Positions 33,013 through 39,993 of a stretch of 49,188 bases of DNA are shown piece by piece. The notes beneath the pieces are model-generated. The model saw only the letters and a list, made by a program, of their open reading frames with translations. It made no database searches and was not told where the DNA came from. The stretch is taken from positions 1-49,188 of the forward strand of contig JAAYJN010000007.1 in the NCBI GenBank assembly GCA_012522935.1, read 5' to 3'. Every line of letters begins with the position of its first letter. Position 1 is the first letter of the stretch. The stretch is from Candidatus Cloacimonadota bacterium. Its GTDB lineage: Bacteria; Cloacimonadota; Cloacimonadia; Cloacimonadales; Cloacimonadaceae. Both the position numbers and the translations under genes were made by a program.

Positions 33013-34001
33013 AGCTTATCCATCAAATCCTGCTCATTATCGTCACTTTACTGCTGGTAGTAATAGTATATCTGGCGTGGCTGGTGTGGATGCCGCTCAA
33101 ATCCGAACAGGCTGTGTTTCACATCAAAAGTGGAGACAGTGCCTCCACCATTGCCAACACCCTTAGCAGCCAGGGCATCATCCGCAGCCGCAATATGTTT
33201 GTGATGATGGCTCGCTTGCGACACAGCCAAAATAAGCTGAAAGCAGGCACTTACAGCTTTGGCGGGAACTATAACCTGATCCAAACCCTGAAGATGGTGG
33301 AAAAAGGCAACACCTCCGCCATCAGCATCACCATCCCACCTGGTTTTAACCTACACCAGACCCTGCAGAGGATGGAGCGCAGCGGAATGGCAGCTTACGA
33401 CAGCCTGCTGGTGCGTGCCAACGACCCCAAGCTGATTTACAAGCTCACAGGCAAGGAACTGCCCAGCTTGGAGGGTTACCTCTTCCCGGATACCTATCAT
33501 TTTGATCTGGGTAGCTCTATGGAGACTTTGCTTTCCATACCCGTGCAAAACTTCTTTCGCCAGTTGCACAAGGCAGGGATAGAGCCTGATAGCATCCCGG
33601 ATTTTGACCAGAAACTAATCCTGGCATCCATCGTGGAAAAAGAAAGCGCCCACCCTGATGAACGCCCCATCATCGCCGGAGTGTATTGGAACAGGATGCA
33701 AAAGGGAATGCGCCTGGAATCCTGTCCCACCGTGAATTACCTCCTCCTGCAAGAGGGGATCAAGCGGGAGGTGCTCACCAATAGAGACCTCAGCATCCAA
33801 TCTCCATACAACACCTATCTTAATGCCGGCTTGCCCCCCACTCCCATCAGCAATCCCTCCTTGCAAGCCATACAGGCTGCCATCTCACCCCAAAAACACA
33901 ACTACCTCTTTTTTGTGAGCAACCGCAAAGGGCGCAACGATTTCTCTGCAACCTATCAGGAACACCTGCAAAAAAAGAGGAACTATGAAAAGTCTGATTG
34001 A
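33009..34001 (+). CDS. mltG: Endolytic murein transglycosylase MltG
   Basis: A 330-residue inner-membrane enzyme (YceG) that cuts growing glycan strands and so sets their length. One N-terminal membrane helix (LLIIVTLLLVVIVYLAWLVW, quoted approximately) is followed by a LysM-like stretch (FHIKSGDSASTIANTL), LEGYLFPDTYHF, and the catalytic ILASIVEKESAHPDERP with its Glu. The signature SPYNTYLNAGLPPTPISNP lies near residue 270. ATG 33009, overlapping the ruvX stop, is chosen because the membrane helix begins right after it. The ruvX-mltG neighbourhood is common in bacteria. Confidence 0.95.
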   Translation: MKLIHQILLIIVTLLLVVIVYLAWLVWMPLKSEQAVFHIKSGDSASTIANTLSSQGIIRSRNMFVMMARLRHSQNKLKAGTYSFGGNYNLIQTLKMVEKGNTSAISITIPPGFNLHQTLQRMERSGMAAYDSLLVRANDPKLIYKLTGKELPSLEGYLFPDTYHFDLGSSMETLLSIPVQNFFRQLHKAGIEPDSIPDFDQKLILASIVEKESAHPDERPIIAGVYWNRMQKGMRLESCPTVNYLLLQEGIKREVLTNRDLSIQSPYNTYLNAGLPPTPISNPSLQAIQAAISPQKHNYLFFVSNRKGRNDFSATYQEHLQKKRNYEKSD

Positions 34002-34066
34002 GTTTGTGAGGCAACTATATAGACCATAGATTGGAGGCATTATTTTCAAGATTAGGAAGATTTCAT

Positions 34067-34095
34067 TTGACAAAAGATAGAGGTATCCTTTAGAT
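34067..34095 (+). promoter_or_regulatory. Promoter of the oxygen-defence cluster
   Basis: TTGACA (34067-34072), a 17-base spacer and TTAGAT (34090-34095), with a predicted start near 34102. The same TTGACA-17-TTAGAT pair occurs before serA. Confidence 0.6.
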
Positions 34096-34126
34096 TGATT
34101 TACGAAGAATATAACAGGAGGTTATA

Positions 34127-34507
34127 ATGACAAAACTACGTGAGATATACCATTGCGCCCTTTGTGGCAACGTAACTGAAGTGGTTTTCACGGGTGGCGG
34201 AGAATTGGTTTGCTGTGGCCAGCCAATGAACCTGTTGGTGGAAAACACCGAGGAAGCTGCTTATGAAAAACATATCCCCGTTATTACCGATATGGGTGAT
34301 AAGATCAAAGTGGCTGTAGGCTCTGTGCCTCATCCCATGGAAGAAAAGCATTATATTGCCTTTGTGGAAGTTATCACCGAAAAATGTGTGTACCGCCATG
34401 AATTCAAACCCGGAGACGCTCCGGAAGCCATCTTCCCCGTCAGCATGGATAAAGTGCTGTATGCCCGTGAATATTGCAACCTGCACGGGCTGTGGAAAAG
34501 TGATTGA
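34127..34507 (+). CDS. dfx: Desulfoferrodoxin (superoxide reductase)
   Basis: 126 residues of class I desulfoferrodoxin, which reduces superoxide to peroxide in anaerobes. The N-terminal desulforedoxin centre I is complete (Cys10, Cys13, Cys29, Cys30). The C-terminal centre II iron ligands are His49, His69, His75, Cys117 and His120, all present. An AGGAGG site precedes the ATG. It is followed by rubrerythrin and rubredoxin, which together can pass electrons to superoxide and peroxide without making oxygen. A terminator closes the cluster at 35290. Confidence 0.97.
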   Translation: MTKLREIYHCALCGNVTEVVFTGGGELVCCGQPMNLLVENTEEAAYEKHIPVITDMGDKIKVAVGSVPHPMEEKHYIAFVEVITEKCVYRHEFKPGDAPEAIFPVSMDKVLYAREYCNLHGLWKSD

Positions 34508-34531
34508 AGATACCCGATAAAGGAGAACAAC

Positions 34532-35122
34532 ATGTCTTTTAAAGATTCACGCACAGCTCAGAATCTCCTCAAATCCTTCGCCGGCGAGAGCCAGGCACGG
34601 ATGCGCTATGTGTATAGCGCCAAAACTGCCAAGAAAGAAGGCTTTGAACAGATCAGCAACATCTTTATGGAAACTGCGGAAAATGAGAAGGAACACGCCA
34701 AGGTCTTTTTCAAACACCTGCTCAAACGCGGTATGGAAGGCGAGATGATCGAGATCACCGCCGGCTATCCCGTAGGCTGGAGTCCTGATAGCACACTCAA
34801 AAACCTGCAATACGCTGCAGATGGAGAGCAGGAAGAATGGGAAGAGCTCTATCCCACATTTGCAGACATCGCCGAGGAAGAAGGCTACAAAGACATCGCC
34901 ACTTCCTGGAGGATGGTGGCAAAGGTTGAAAAGGAACACGAAAAGCGGTTCCGCAAGCTCTATGAAAACGTCAAAAACTTGCGTGTCTTTGAAAAGGAAG
35001 GCAAGGTCTTTTGGAAGTGCCTCAACTGTGGATATATCCACGAAGGAGCCACTGCTCCCAAGATCTGCCCCGCTTGTGATCATTCCCAAGCTTATTTCGA
35101 AGTACATCTTGAAACCTACTAA
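34532..35122 (+). CDS. rbr: Rubrerythrin
   Basis: A 196-residue peroxide reductase. The N-terminal diiron bundle shows [16 protein letters not shown] near 14-30, [12 protein letters not shown] near 48-59, and [12 protein letters not shown] near 128-139. The C-terminal rubredoxin-like domain has [11 protein letters not shown] and [13 protein letters not shown] with four cysteines. Length and domain order match classical rubrerythrin. It lies 24 bases after dfx with an AAGGAG site, and 11 bases before rubredoxin. Confidence 0.97.
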   Translation: MSFKDSRTAQNLLKSFAGESQARMRYVYSAKTAKKEGFEQISNIFMETAENEKEHAKVFFKHLLKRGMEGEMIEITAGYPVGWSPDSTLKNLQYAADGEQEEWEELYPTFADIAEEEGYKDIATSWRMVAKVEKEHEKRFRKLYENVKNLRVFEKEGKVFWKCLNCGYIHEGATAPKICPACDHSQAYFEVHLETY

Positions 35123-35133
35123 GGGAGGAAATC

Positions 35134-35277
35134 ATGCAAAAATGGCAATGCATCGCGTGTGGCTGGATTTACGATCCGGCTCAGAACGACAACATCACGT
35201 TCGAAGATCTGCCTGAAGACTTTGTCTGCCCGGAATGCGGCGTTGGCAAAGATATGTTCGAACCCTACGAAGACTAA
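35134..35277 (+). CDS. Rubredoxin, short form
   Basis: A 47-residue electron carrier beginning [15 protein letters not shown] and ending [16 protein letters not shown], with all four iron-binding cysteines in two CxxC pairs. It lacks the usual 7-residue loop (GDPDNGV region) between the pairs, as in the short Desulfovibrio rubredoxins. A GGGAGG site lies 5-6 bases upstream. It is likely the electron donor to desulfoferrodoxin and rubrerythrin, and it is the last gene before a terminator. Confidence 0.96.
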   Translation: MQKWQCIACGWIYDPAQNDNITFEDLPEDFVCPECGVGKDMFEPYED

Positions 35278-35289
35278 ATCAAACAAAAC

Positions 35290-35329
35290 GAGGCCGGCAG
35301 CCATATTTCAGGTTTCCGGCCTCTTTTCT
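35290..35329 (+). terminator. Intrinsic terminator after rubredoxin
   Basis: GAGGCCGG (35290-35297) pairs with CCGGCCTC (35316-35323), followed by TTTTCT. The 18-base loop is long but the 8-bp GC-rich stem is perfect. Confidence 0.85.
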
Positions 35330-35350
35330 ATAAATACTTTTTGAGGTACC

Positions 35351-35803
35351 ATGACTATCCAAGAATTTAATGAAATCCTGGATTTTGCCGTTGCGCGCGA
35401 GCGGGAAGCGGTGGAGTTTTATAGAGACCTGCAAACCCAAGCCAAGTTTGCCGCCCAGAAAGAGCTATTAAAAGAGCTGGAATTGATGGAGCTGGGGCAT
35501 ATCAAAGTAATTGAAAATATCCGCAAGCAAGGCGTGCAAGATAGCCAAATACCCAAGGTGCAAAACCTGAAGATAAGTGAATACCTGAGTGTGGATGCGG
35601 ATCAGCTGGATCTCAGCTATCAAAACATCCTCATCAAAGCCATGAAACGGGAAGAGGCTTCCCAAAAGCTTTACCAAGAGATGAGCCGCAGATTTGCAGA
35701 TGGTGAAATAGCCACCCTCTTTCGCAAACTGGCTGCCGATGAGGCTGGCCACAAGCTCATCTTTGAACGCCTTTATGATGAATGGATAAGCGCGGGCAAT
35801 TGA
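35351..35803 (+). CDS. Ferritin-like diiron protein
   Basis: 150 residues, a stand-alone rubrerythrin-type four-helix bundle. Metal motifs are AREREAVEFYRDL near 14-26, LELMELGHIKVI near 42-53, MKREEASQKLYQEM near 97-110, and LAADEAGHKLIF near 126-137. It has no rubredoxin domain. It lies just after the dfx/rbr/rubredoxin terminator and overlaps tsaB by 22 bases, so it may be transcribed with tsaB. It is a second copy of the class seen at 29634. Confidence 0.85.
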   Translation: MTIQEFNEILDFAVAREREAVEFYRDLQTQAKFAAQKELLKELELMELGHIKVIENIRKQGVQDSQIPKVQNLKISEYLSVDADQLDLSYQNILIKAMKREEASQKLYQEMSRRFADGEIATLFRKLAADEAGHKLIFERLYDEWISAGN

Positions 35804-36501
35804 CCCTGGCGCTGGATGCATCCCAGCCCTCTGGTTCTTTGGCTCTGGGCAGCGCCACAGGGATTATCTACGCTGCCTCGTTTGATATTGGCATCACCCA
35901 CAGCGAGACGCTGATGCCCCAGATCGATCATGCCCTGCGCTTTTGCGGCTATCAACCCCGGGATATCACACGCATCCTGCTGGCAAATGGCCCCGGTTCT
36001 TTCACCGGTTTGCGCATTGGGCTTGCCACTGCCAAGGGCATTGCCTATGCCAATCTCTGCCCCCTGGAGGCATATTCTTCCCTACAGCTTGCCGCTTTGC
36101 CACGAAAGGCTTGTGGCAAAAAGATCCTCACGGTGATCGACGCCCGCATGAAAGAAGTGTATGCAGCTCTGTGGGATGAAGACCTGCAAATGCTAAGGGA
36201 GCCATCCGTGTGCCTGCCAGAGGAGATTATGGCTTGGGATGTGGATGGTGCCTGGCTGGTGGGCAATGGCAGCCACTTGATCCCCGATAGTGAACGTCTG
36301 ATCCCCGTGGACACCTCCGCCTATCTGTCTGCTGCCGGACTCTTTGCCCTCTCAGCCCTCCATGCAACCCCCGCAGAATACGATTTTGATTATTTGGCTG
36401 CCCTCCAGCCTTTTTATCTGCGGGATGCCTCTGCCCAGATTAAAAGCGCCGAAAAACACCGCCTAGCCATTGCAAAAACCATCCCCACGGATACAAGGTA
36501 G
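35782..36501 (+). CDS. tsaB: tRNA t6A modification protein TsaB
   Basis: A 239-residue ASKHA-fold protein (YeaZ) that partners TsaD in making t6A37 of tRNAs. It opens LTLALDASQPSGSLALGS and has the family hallmark ANGPGSFTGLRIGLATAKGIAYA (in parts: NGPGSFTGLRIG near 71-82) and VIDARMKEVYAALW near 117. Length is typical. It overlaps the ferritin-like gene; the ECF sigma gene follows after 8 bases. tsaD and tsaE are not in the window. Confidence 0.95.
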   Translation: MDKRGQLTLALDASQPSGSLALGSATGIIYAASFDIGITHSETLMPQIDHALRFCGYQPRDITRILLANGPGSFTGLRIGLATAKGIAYANLCPLEAYSSLQLAALPRKACGKKILTVIDARMKEVYAALWDEDLQMLREPSVCLPEEIMAWDVDGAWLVGNGSHLIPDSERLIPVDTSAYLSAAGLFALSALHATPAEYDFDYLAALQPFYLRDASAQIKSAEKHRLAIAKTIPTDTR

Positions 36502-36509
36502 TAACATAG

Positions 36510-37007
36510 ATGCACCCCAGTGAATTTGAAGAATTCTTGAGCACAAACGAGCGGCGTATTTTCAACTATCTGCTCTCGCTCTTGGGCAACGAGGCAGACG
36601 CCCAGGATGTGTTTCAACTGGTCTTCATCGCTTTTTATGAACACATCCACCGCATCGAGAGGGCAACAGCCGTAAACTATGTATATAGAATTGCTTACAA
36701 TAAAAGCATGACATTTTTGAAGCAGAAAAGCCGCTTTGTGGATGCCGATCCCAAATCCTTTGAATACATCCCGGATACCAGCAAACCACCCGAAGAACCG
36801 GACTACACGGCGCTCAACGAAGCCATCCGCAGCCTGCCCCCGCGCTTGGCTGCCGTGATCCAGCTGCAATACTATGAAAAACTAAGCTACAAAGAGATTG
36901 CCGAAGAGCTGGGAACCACGCTCAAAGCAGTGGAATCCCTCCTCGTGAGAGCCAAAAAACATCTTAGAAAAAAACTTATGCAGGAAACCGGCGGGAGAGG
37001 AGTATAA
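36510..37007 (+). CDS. ECF-type RNA polymerase sigma factor
   Basis: A 165-residue sigma factor with only regions 2 and 4. Region 2 has RIFNYLLSLLGNEADAQDVFQLVFIAFYEHI near 16-46 (quoted in part: NEADAQDVFQLVF) and region 4 has LPPRLAAVIQLQYYEKLSYKEIAEELGTTLKAVESLLVRAKKHL (in part: LSYKEIAEELGTTLKAVESL). The next gene encodes a zinc-finger anti-sigma, and the three after it are Spy/CpxP-like exported proteins, so this looks like an envelope-stress regulon. It is likely controlled by release from the anti-sigma. Confidence 0.94.
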   Translation: MHPSEFEEFLSTNERRIFNYLLSLLGNEADAQDVFQLVFIAFYEHIHRIERATAVNYVYRIAYNKSMTFLKQKSRFVDADPKSFEYIPDTSKPPEEPDYTALNEAIRSLPPRLAAVIQLQYYEKLSYKEIAEELGTTLKAVESLLVRAKKHLRKKLMQETGGRGV

Positions 37008-37063
37008 AGTATGAAAACGAAACCGTTGGCGCCTTTGGGGTGCCACACAAAAAGGACAATACA

Positions 37064-37498
37064 ATGAGATGCAACAAAATTAGAAAACAGCTTGACCTGT
37101 TGATGGACCGTGCGCTGGATGCCAATTCCACCGCCAAGCTGGAGGAGCATCTCAAATCCTGTATCAAATGCCGCAACTATCACCAGGCAAACACGCGCCT
37201 CCAAGAGCTCATGAACCAGCCCTTGCCTCCTTTTCCCAAGCACATCCACCACCAGGTATTAGAGCTCTGCAAAGAGCATGACGCCAAGCGGGTAAGATTG
37301 CAAAAGAGGGCTCGCCTGCAGCTGGTTCCCGCCACTTTGGCTGTTATGCTCAGCCTCTTCATTGGTTCTCTGGTGGGCAAGACCATCTTCACGCCCCTGC
37401 CCTTCACTGCTCCGGAAAGCGTTCCCACCGAAGAGCTTAGCTTTGGAGATGTAACCTTGGTGGATTATGAAACCCTGCTGGAGGCGGACAATGAATAA
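37064..37498 (+). CDS. Membrane anti-sigma factor with zf-HC2 domain
   Basis: 144 residues. The N-terminal zinc-binding anti-sigma domain has MRCNKIRKQLDLLMDRALD, then HLKSCIKCRNYH with the H-x3-C-x2-C pattern (near 33-40). A single membrane helix (LVPATLAVMLSLFIGSLVG near 84-104) splits the cytoplasmic and periplasmic parts. The 35-residue periplasmic tail ends TLVDYETLLEADNE. The start is chosen at ATG 37064 for AAGGA upstream. It lies 56 bases after the ECF sigma gene and overlaps the next gene by 8 bases. Confidence 0.88.
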   Translation: MRCNKIRKQLDLLMDRALDANSTAKLEEHLKSCIKCRNYHQANTRLQELMNQPLPPFPKHIHHQVLELCKEHDAKRVRLQKRARLQLVPATLAVMLSLFIGSLVGKTIFTPLPFTAPESVPTEELSFGDVTLVDYETLLEADNE

Positions 37499-37976
37499 AC
37501 GTTGGCTGACAATCCTACTTTTTATCTCAATCGCCTTCAACCTGGCGATATTGGGCAGCTTTGTGTATCTACACTATATTCGCCCTCCCTATCCCCGCAG
37601 CATGCGTCAACACTGGCAGCAAAGGACGTCTTCCACACCCAATGGGCAATTCCGTCCCGATTCTCGCTTTATGTTTAGCGATAGCACCCGGGCACATCGC
37701 CGCGAATTTGAGGATGCCAAAAAGGAACTGATGCTTGAACTGGCAAAAGACCCCGTGGATACCGCCAAGATCAACGCCATTGTGGAGCGCTCGCTGGCGG
37801 CACAAGGCAAGCTGGAGCGAGATCTGGCAGAGCATCTGCTGCGCTATCGGGAAAACATGAGCCCTGAAGAAGCCAAAGAACACTTTACCAGCCGCGCCCA
37901 GCGCATGGATAGGCGCCGTAGCGATAGACGGCGCACCCACCCAAGCACAAACACAAATACAAGGAGGAGAAGATGA
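37491..37976 (+). CDS. Membrane-anchored Spy/CpxP-like sensor protein
   Basis: 161 residues: an N-terminal membrane anchor (LTILLFISIAFNLAILGSFV) and a periplasmic alpha-helical domain with RREFEDAKKELMLELAKDPV, KINAIVERSLAAQGKLERDL and MSPEEAKEHF. This is the heavy-metal-resistance/CpxP-like (RsmX/ZraP-type) pattern. It ends in a very basic tail (RRRSDRRRTH...NTRRRR). ATG 37491 overlaps the anti-sigma stop. In analogous ECF systems such proteins sit beside the anti-sigma and tune its release; that role here is inference. Confidence 0.8.
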   Translation: MNKRWLTILLFISIAFNLAILGSFVYLHYIRPPYPRSMRQHWQQRTSSTPNGQFRPDSRFMFSDSTRAHRREFEDAKKELMLELAKDPVDTAKINAIVERSLAAQGKLERDLAEHLLRYRENMSPEEAKEHFTSRAQRMDRRRSDRRRTHPSTNTNTRRRR

Positions 37977-38695
37977 CTAAAAAGATATCTTTAATTTTCA
38001 TAGTAGGCTTGATGCTCTTTGGGCTGTTCTTTGCCCAAAACCCCAACCTGGTGGAGCGTCCCAAATCCAAAGACACACCCCAGTATGGAATCGATGCCCT
38101 GTTCCTTAGCCAAGCCCAAAAAGATGCAATTAATACCATTGAGTTCAATCACCAAAAACAGATGATCGATCTGAAAGCCGCTGTGGATAAAGCCAATTTG
38201 GATATCCAACAAGCCATCCGTAAAGAAAACTTTGCCGATGCCAAAAAGCATTATGCCACCCTTTTTAATAAAATGAAAGAGATGGCTGATGCACGCATGG
38301 ACCTGATGCAGGCTGTGTTGAAAGAGCTGAATGACCAACAAAAACTGATGATGAAAGCCAAGGATGAACATTTCGACTTTTCCGGCTGGGAAAGCTATGG
38401 AATATGGGGTGGTACCCAGTGGATGCAAGGTGTTGGGTGGCCAGGCGTATTCGGGCAACGCCTTGGTATGTCAAACCCAAATGTTAAGGTCACGGAAGAG
38501 AGCAAGACAGAAGAACAACTCGCAGCCGAAGAGGCAGAAGCAGCGCAGAGGGCAATAGATGCACGGAACAGGCTGATTAGATCGTCTAACACAGGAGGGA
38601 CATATATCCCAACCCAAGGAACGAGAGAACAAACCTATCGTGACAGCCTTATGCAGCAAATCCTAAATAAAAACGAGAAAAAGGATGAAGAATGA
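37973..38695 (+). CDS. Secreted Spy-like protein, tandem copy 1
   Basis: 240 residues with signal peptide KISLIFIVGLMLFGLFFAQ, then a helical domain DALFLSQAQKDAINTIEFNH, KQMIDLKAAVDKANLDIQQA, NDQQKLMMKAKDEHF. The last 100 residues differ from its neighbour: a Trp/Gly-rich segment (WGGTQWMQGVGWPG) and a long charged tail. It overlaps the previous gene by 4 bases. Spy-like proteins are holdase chaperones induced by envelope stress; here the ECF sigma/anti-sigma pair would control it. Paralogue of 38888-39544. Confidence 0.85.
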   Translation: MTKKISLIFIVGLMLFGLFFAQNPNLVERPKSKDTPQYGIDALFLSQAQKDAINTIEFNHQKQMIDLKAAVDKANLDIQQAIRKENFADAKKHYATLFNKMKEMADARMDLMQAVLKELNDQQKLMMKAKDEHFDFSGWESYGIWGGTQWMQGVGWPGVFGQRLGMSNPNVKVTEESKTEEQLAAEEAEAAQRAIDARNRLIRSSNTGGTYIPTQGTREQTYRDSLMQQILNKNEKKDEE

Positions 38696-38871
38696 AGTTT
38701 GTAAAACGAGAGAATGAACACGTTGTCATAGCCAAGAGAGTGAAGTTCCAAGCTAAGACAAATATCATCATAGCACCAACCGTAGAACGACACCTTGAAC
38801 AAGTGTCCATAGCCCAAGACATAGACATAAATTCTAAACATATAGACCATTACGCTACTACCTTCATATAA
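38692..38871 (+). CDS. Possible 59-residue small protein
   Basis: A short frame starting ATGA-overlapped with the previous stop and encoding MKFVKRENEHVVIAKRVKFQ, ending HYATTFI. It is rich in Val, Ile and His, with no signal peptide and no recognisable domain. The only support is the overlap and lack of another gene in this 192-base gap; the sequence may be a decayed remnant from the tandem duplication of the flanking paralogues. Confidence 0.3.
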   Translation: MKFVKRENEHVVIAKRVKFQAKTNIIIAPTVERHLEQVSIAQDIDINSKHIDHYATTFI

Positions 38872-38887
38872 ACACAAGGAGAAGAAG

Positions 38888-39544
38888 ATGACCAAAAAGA
38901 CAATCACATTTGCCCTCGTAGGCTTGATGCTCTTTGGGCTGCTCTTTGCCCAAGGCACCACTCCCCAAAAGAAAACCACCGTTCCTGCAGACCCCAATGC
39001 AGACCCCAAACTGGTGGATCGCCCAATACCCATCGGTGTGCCAGAGCACGCCATCGATGCCCTCAACCTCAGCCAGGCTCAAAAAGACGCTTTTGGCACC
39101 CTGAGAACCGACCATCAAAAACAAATGATTGATTTTAGAGCAGCTATCGAAAAGATAGAACTGGATATCAAAGAAGCCATTAAAAATGAAAACTTTGCCG
39201 AAGCGAAACGCCTCAATACATCTCTGTATAACAAAAAGAAAGAGATGGCAGATGCACGCATAGACCATATACAGGCCATTTACAAAGAATTAAACGCCGA
39301 ACAAAAGACAATGATGAAAGCCAATGGCGGACATTTTGGCTTCTTTGGCAGAGGCGGACATGGCATGAAAAGGAGCCCTGGCCACTTCAGGAGCCGCAAA
39401 GATAGTGAACACCATTGGGGCGAAGCTCGTGGAATGAGACAGAGAATGAGAAACCCTGAAGATTGTTGGGATCCGGATGGAGAAAAGCCTGAAACTCCAA
39501 CCAAACCCCGTCCTTCCACACCAGATACCCCAATGCACAAATAA
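38888..39544 (+). CDS. Secreted Spy-like protein, tandem copy 2
   Basis: 218 residues with signal peptide TITFALVGLMLFGLLFAQ. The helical core DALNLSQAQKDAFGTLRTDH, KQMIDFRAAIEKIELDIKEA and MADARIDHIQAIYKELN is clearly paralogous to the protein at 37973. Its tail differs: a Gly/His/Arg-rich stretch (GHFGFFGRGGHGMKRSPGHF) that could bind metal, then a Pro/Thr-rich end. The ribosome site AAGGAG lies before the ATG. It is the last gene of the ECF cassette, followed by a terminator. Confidence 0.85.
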   Translation: MTKKTITFALVGLMLFGLLFAQGTTPQKKTTVPADPNADPKLVDRPIPIGVPEHAIDALNLSQAQKDAFGTLRTDHQKQMIDFRAAIEKIELDIKEAIKNENFAEAKRLNTSLYNKKKEMADARIDHIQAIYKELNAEQKTMMKANGGHFGFFGRGGHGMKRSPGHFRSRKDSEHHWGEARGMRQRMRNPEDCWDPDGEKPETPTKPRPSTPDTPMHK

Positions 39545-39573
39545 CAACGCTTCCCTAAACATATAAATCCCAA

Positions 39574-39604
39574 AGATACCGTGGCACAAGCTGCGGTATC
39601 TTTT
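39574..39604 (+). terminator. Intrinsic terminator after the Spy-like cassette
   Basis: AGATACCG (39574-39581) pairs with CGGTATCT (39594-39601), with a T-run TTTT at 39601-39604 and AAA before the left arm, so it may work in both directions. Confidence 0.8.
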
Positions 39605-39622
39605 CAGGTTTCAGGTTTCAGG
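39602..39622. repeat. Heptamer tandem repeat TTTCAGG x3
   Basis: Three perfect copies of TTTCAGG (39602-39608, 39609-39615, 39616-39622) directly after the terminator T-run. Confidence 0.9.
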
Positions 39623-39672
39623 TTCGCTTGCAGCGGAACATAGCTCCATTATTCGTCATTCATTATTCTTAA

Positions 39673-39780
39673 TTCATCGCTCGCAAAGCGAGCACCCTGA
39701 AGAGTCTCGGCAGAGACGGTAGTTTAGGTCAAATACGGGTTATAGATACCTACCGAGTCTCGGAGAGACGGCATTTTTAG
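39673..39780. repeat. GAGTCTC-type intergenic repeat, copy 2
   Basis: TCATCGCTCGCAAAGCGAGC, GAGTCTCGGCAGAGACGG, TTTAGGTCAAA and then GAGTCTCGGAGAGACGGCAT, in the same order and spacing as 24262-24370. The rest of the 39545-39993 spacer holds degenerate ACGAATT-type repeats and a heptamer array. Confidence 0.8.
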
Positions 39781-39900
39781 TTAGCCACAAAAGGTTTTTC
39801 ACCACGAATTACCCGAATTTACACGAATTTTAAGCTCGCTACCGCTCACGATTATTAAGAAGGAAACTCCAATTCAAAATAGACTCAGTTTTAGCGAAGC

Positions 39901-39935
39901 CCTAAAACCTAATACCTAACACCTATCACCTAAGC
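39901..39935. repeat. Heptamer tandem array CCTAANA-type x5
   Basis: Five 7-base units: CCTAAAA, CCTAATA, CCTAACA, CCTATCA, CCTAAGC. These precede a GC-rich inverted segment (CAGCCAGCGGCTGGC) and the GCGGCGCAAGCCGC hairpin near 39966. Confidence 0.85.
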
Positions 39936-39993
39936 CAGCCAGCGGCTGGCGCCCCCTGTCCCCTGCGGCGCAAGCCGCCCCTTCCCTATGAGC

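Noticed and set aside
39602-39935. Possible CRISPR array in the repeat-rich spacer
   Set aside because: Repeats are 7-base tandem units without spacers, and no cas genes are present.
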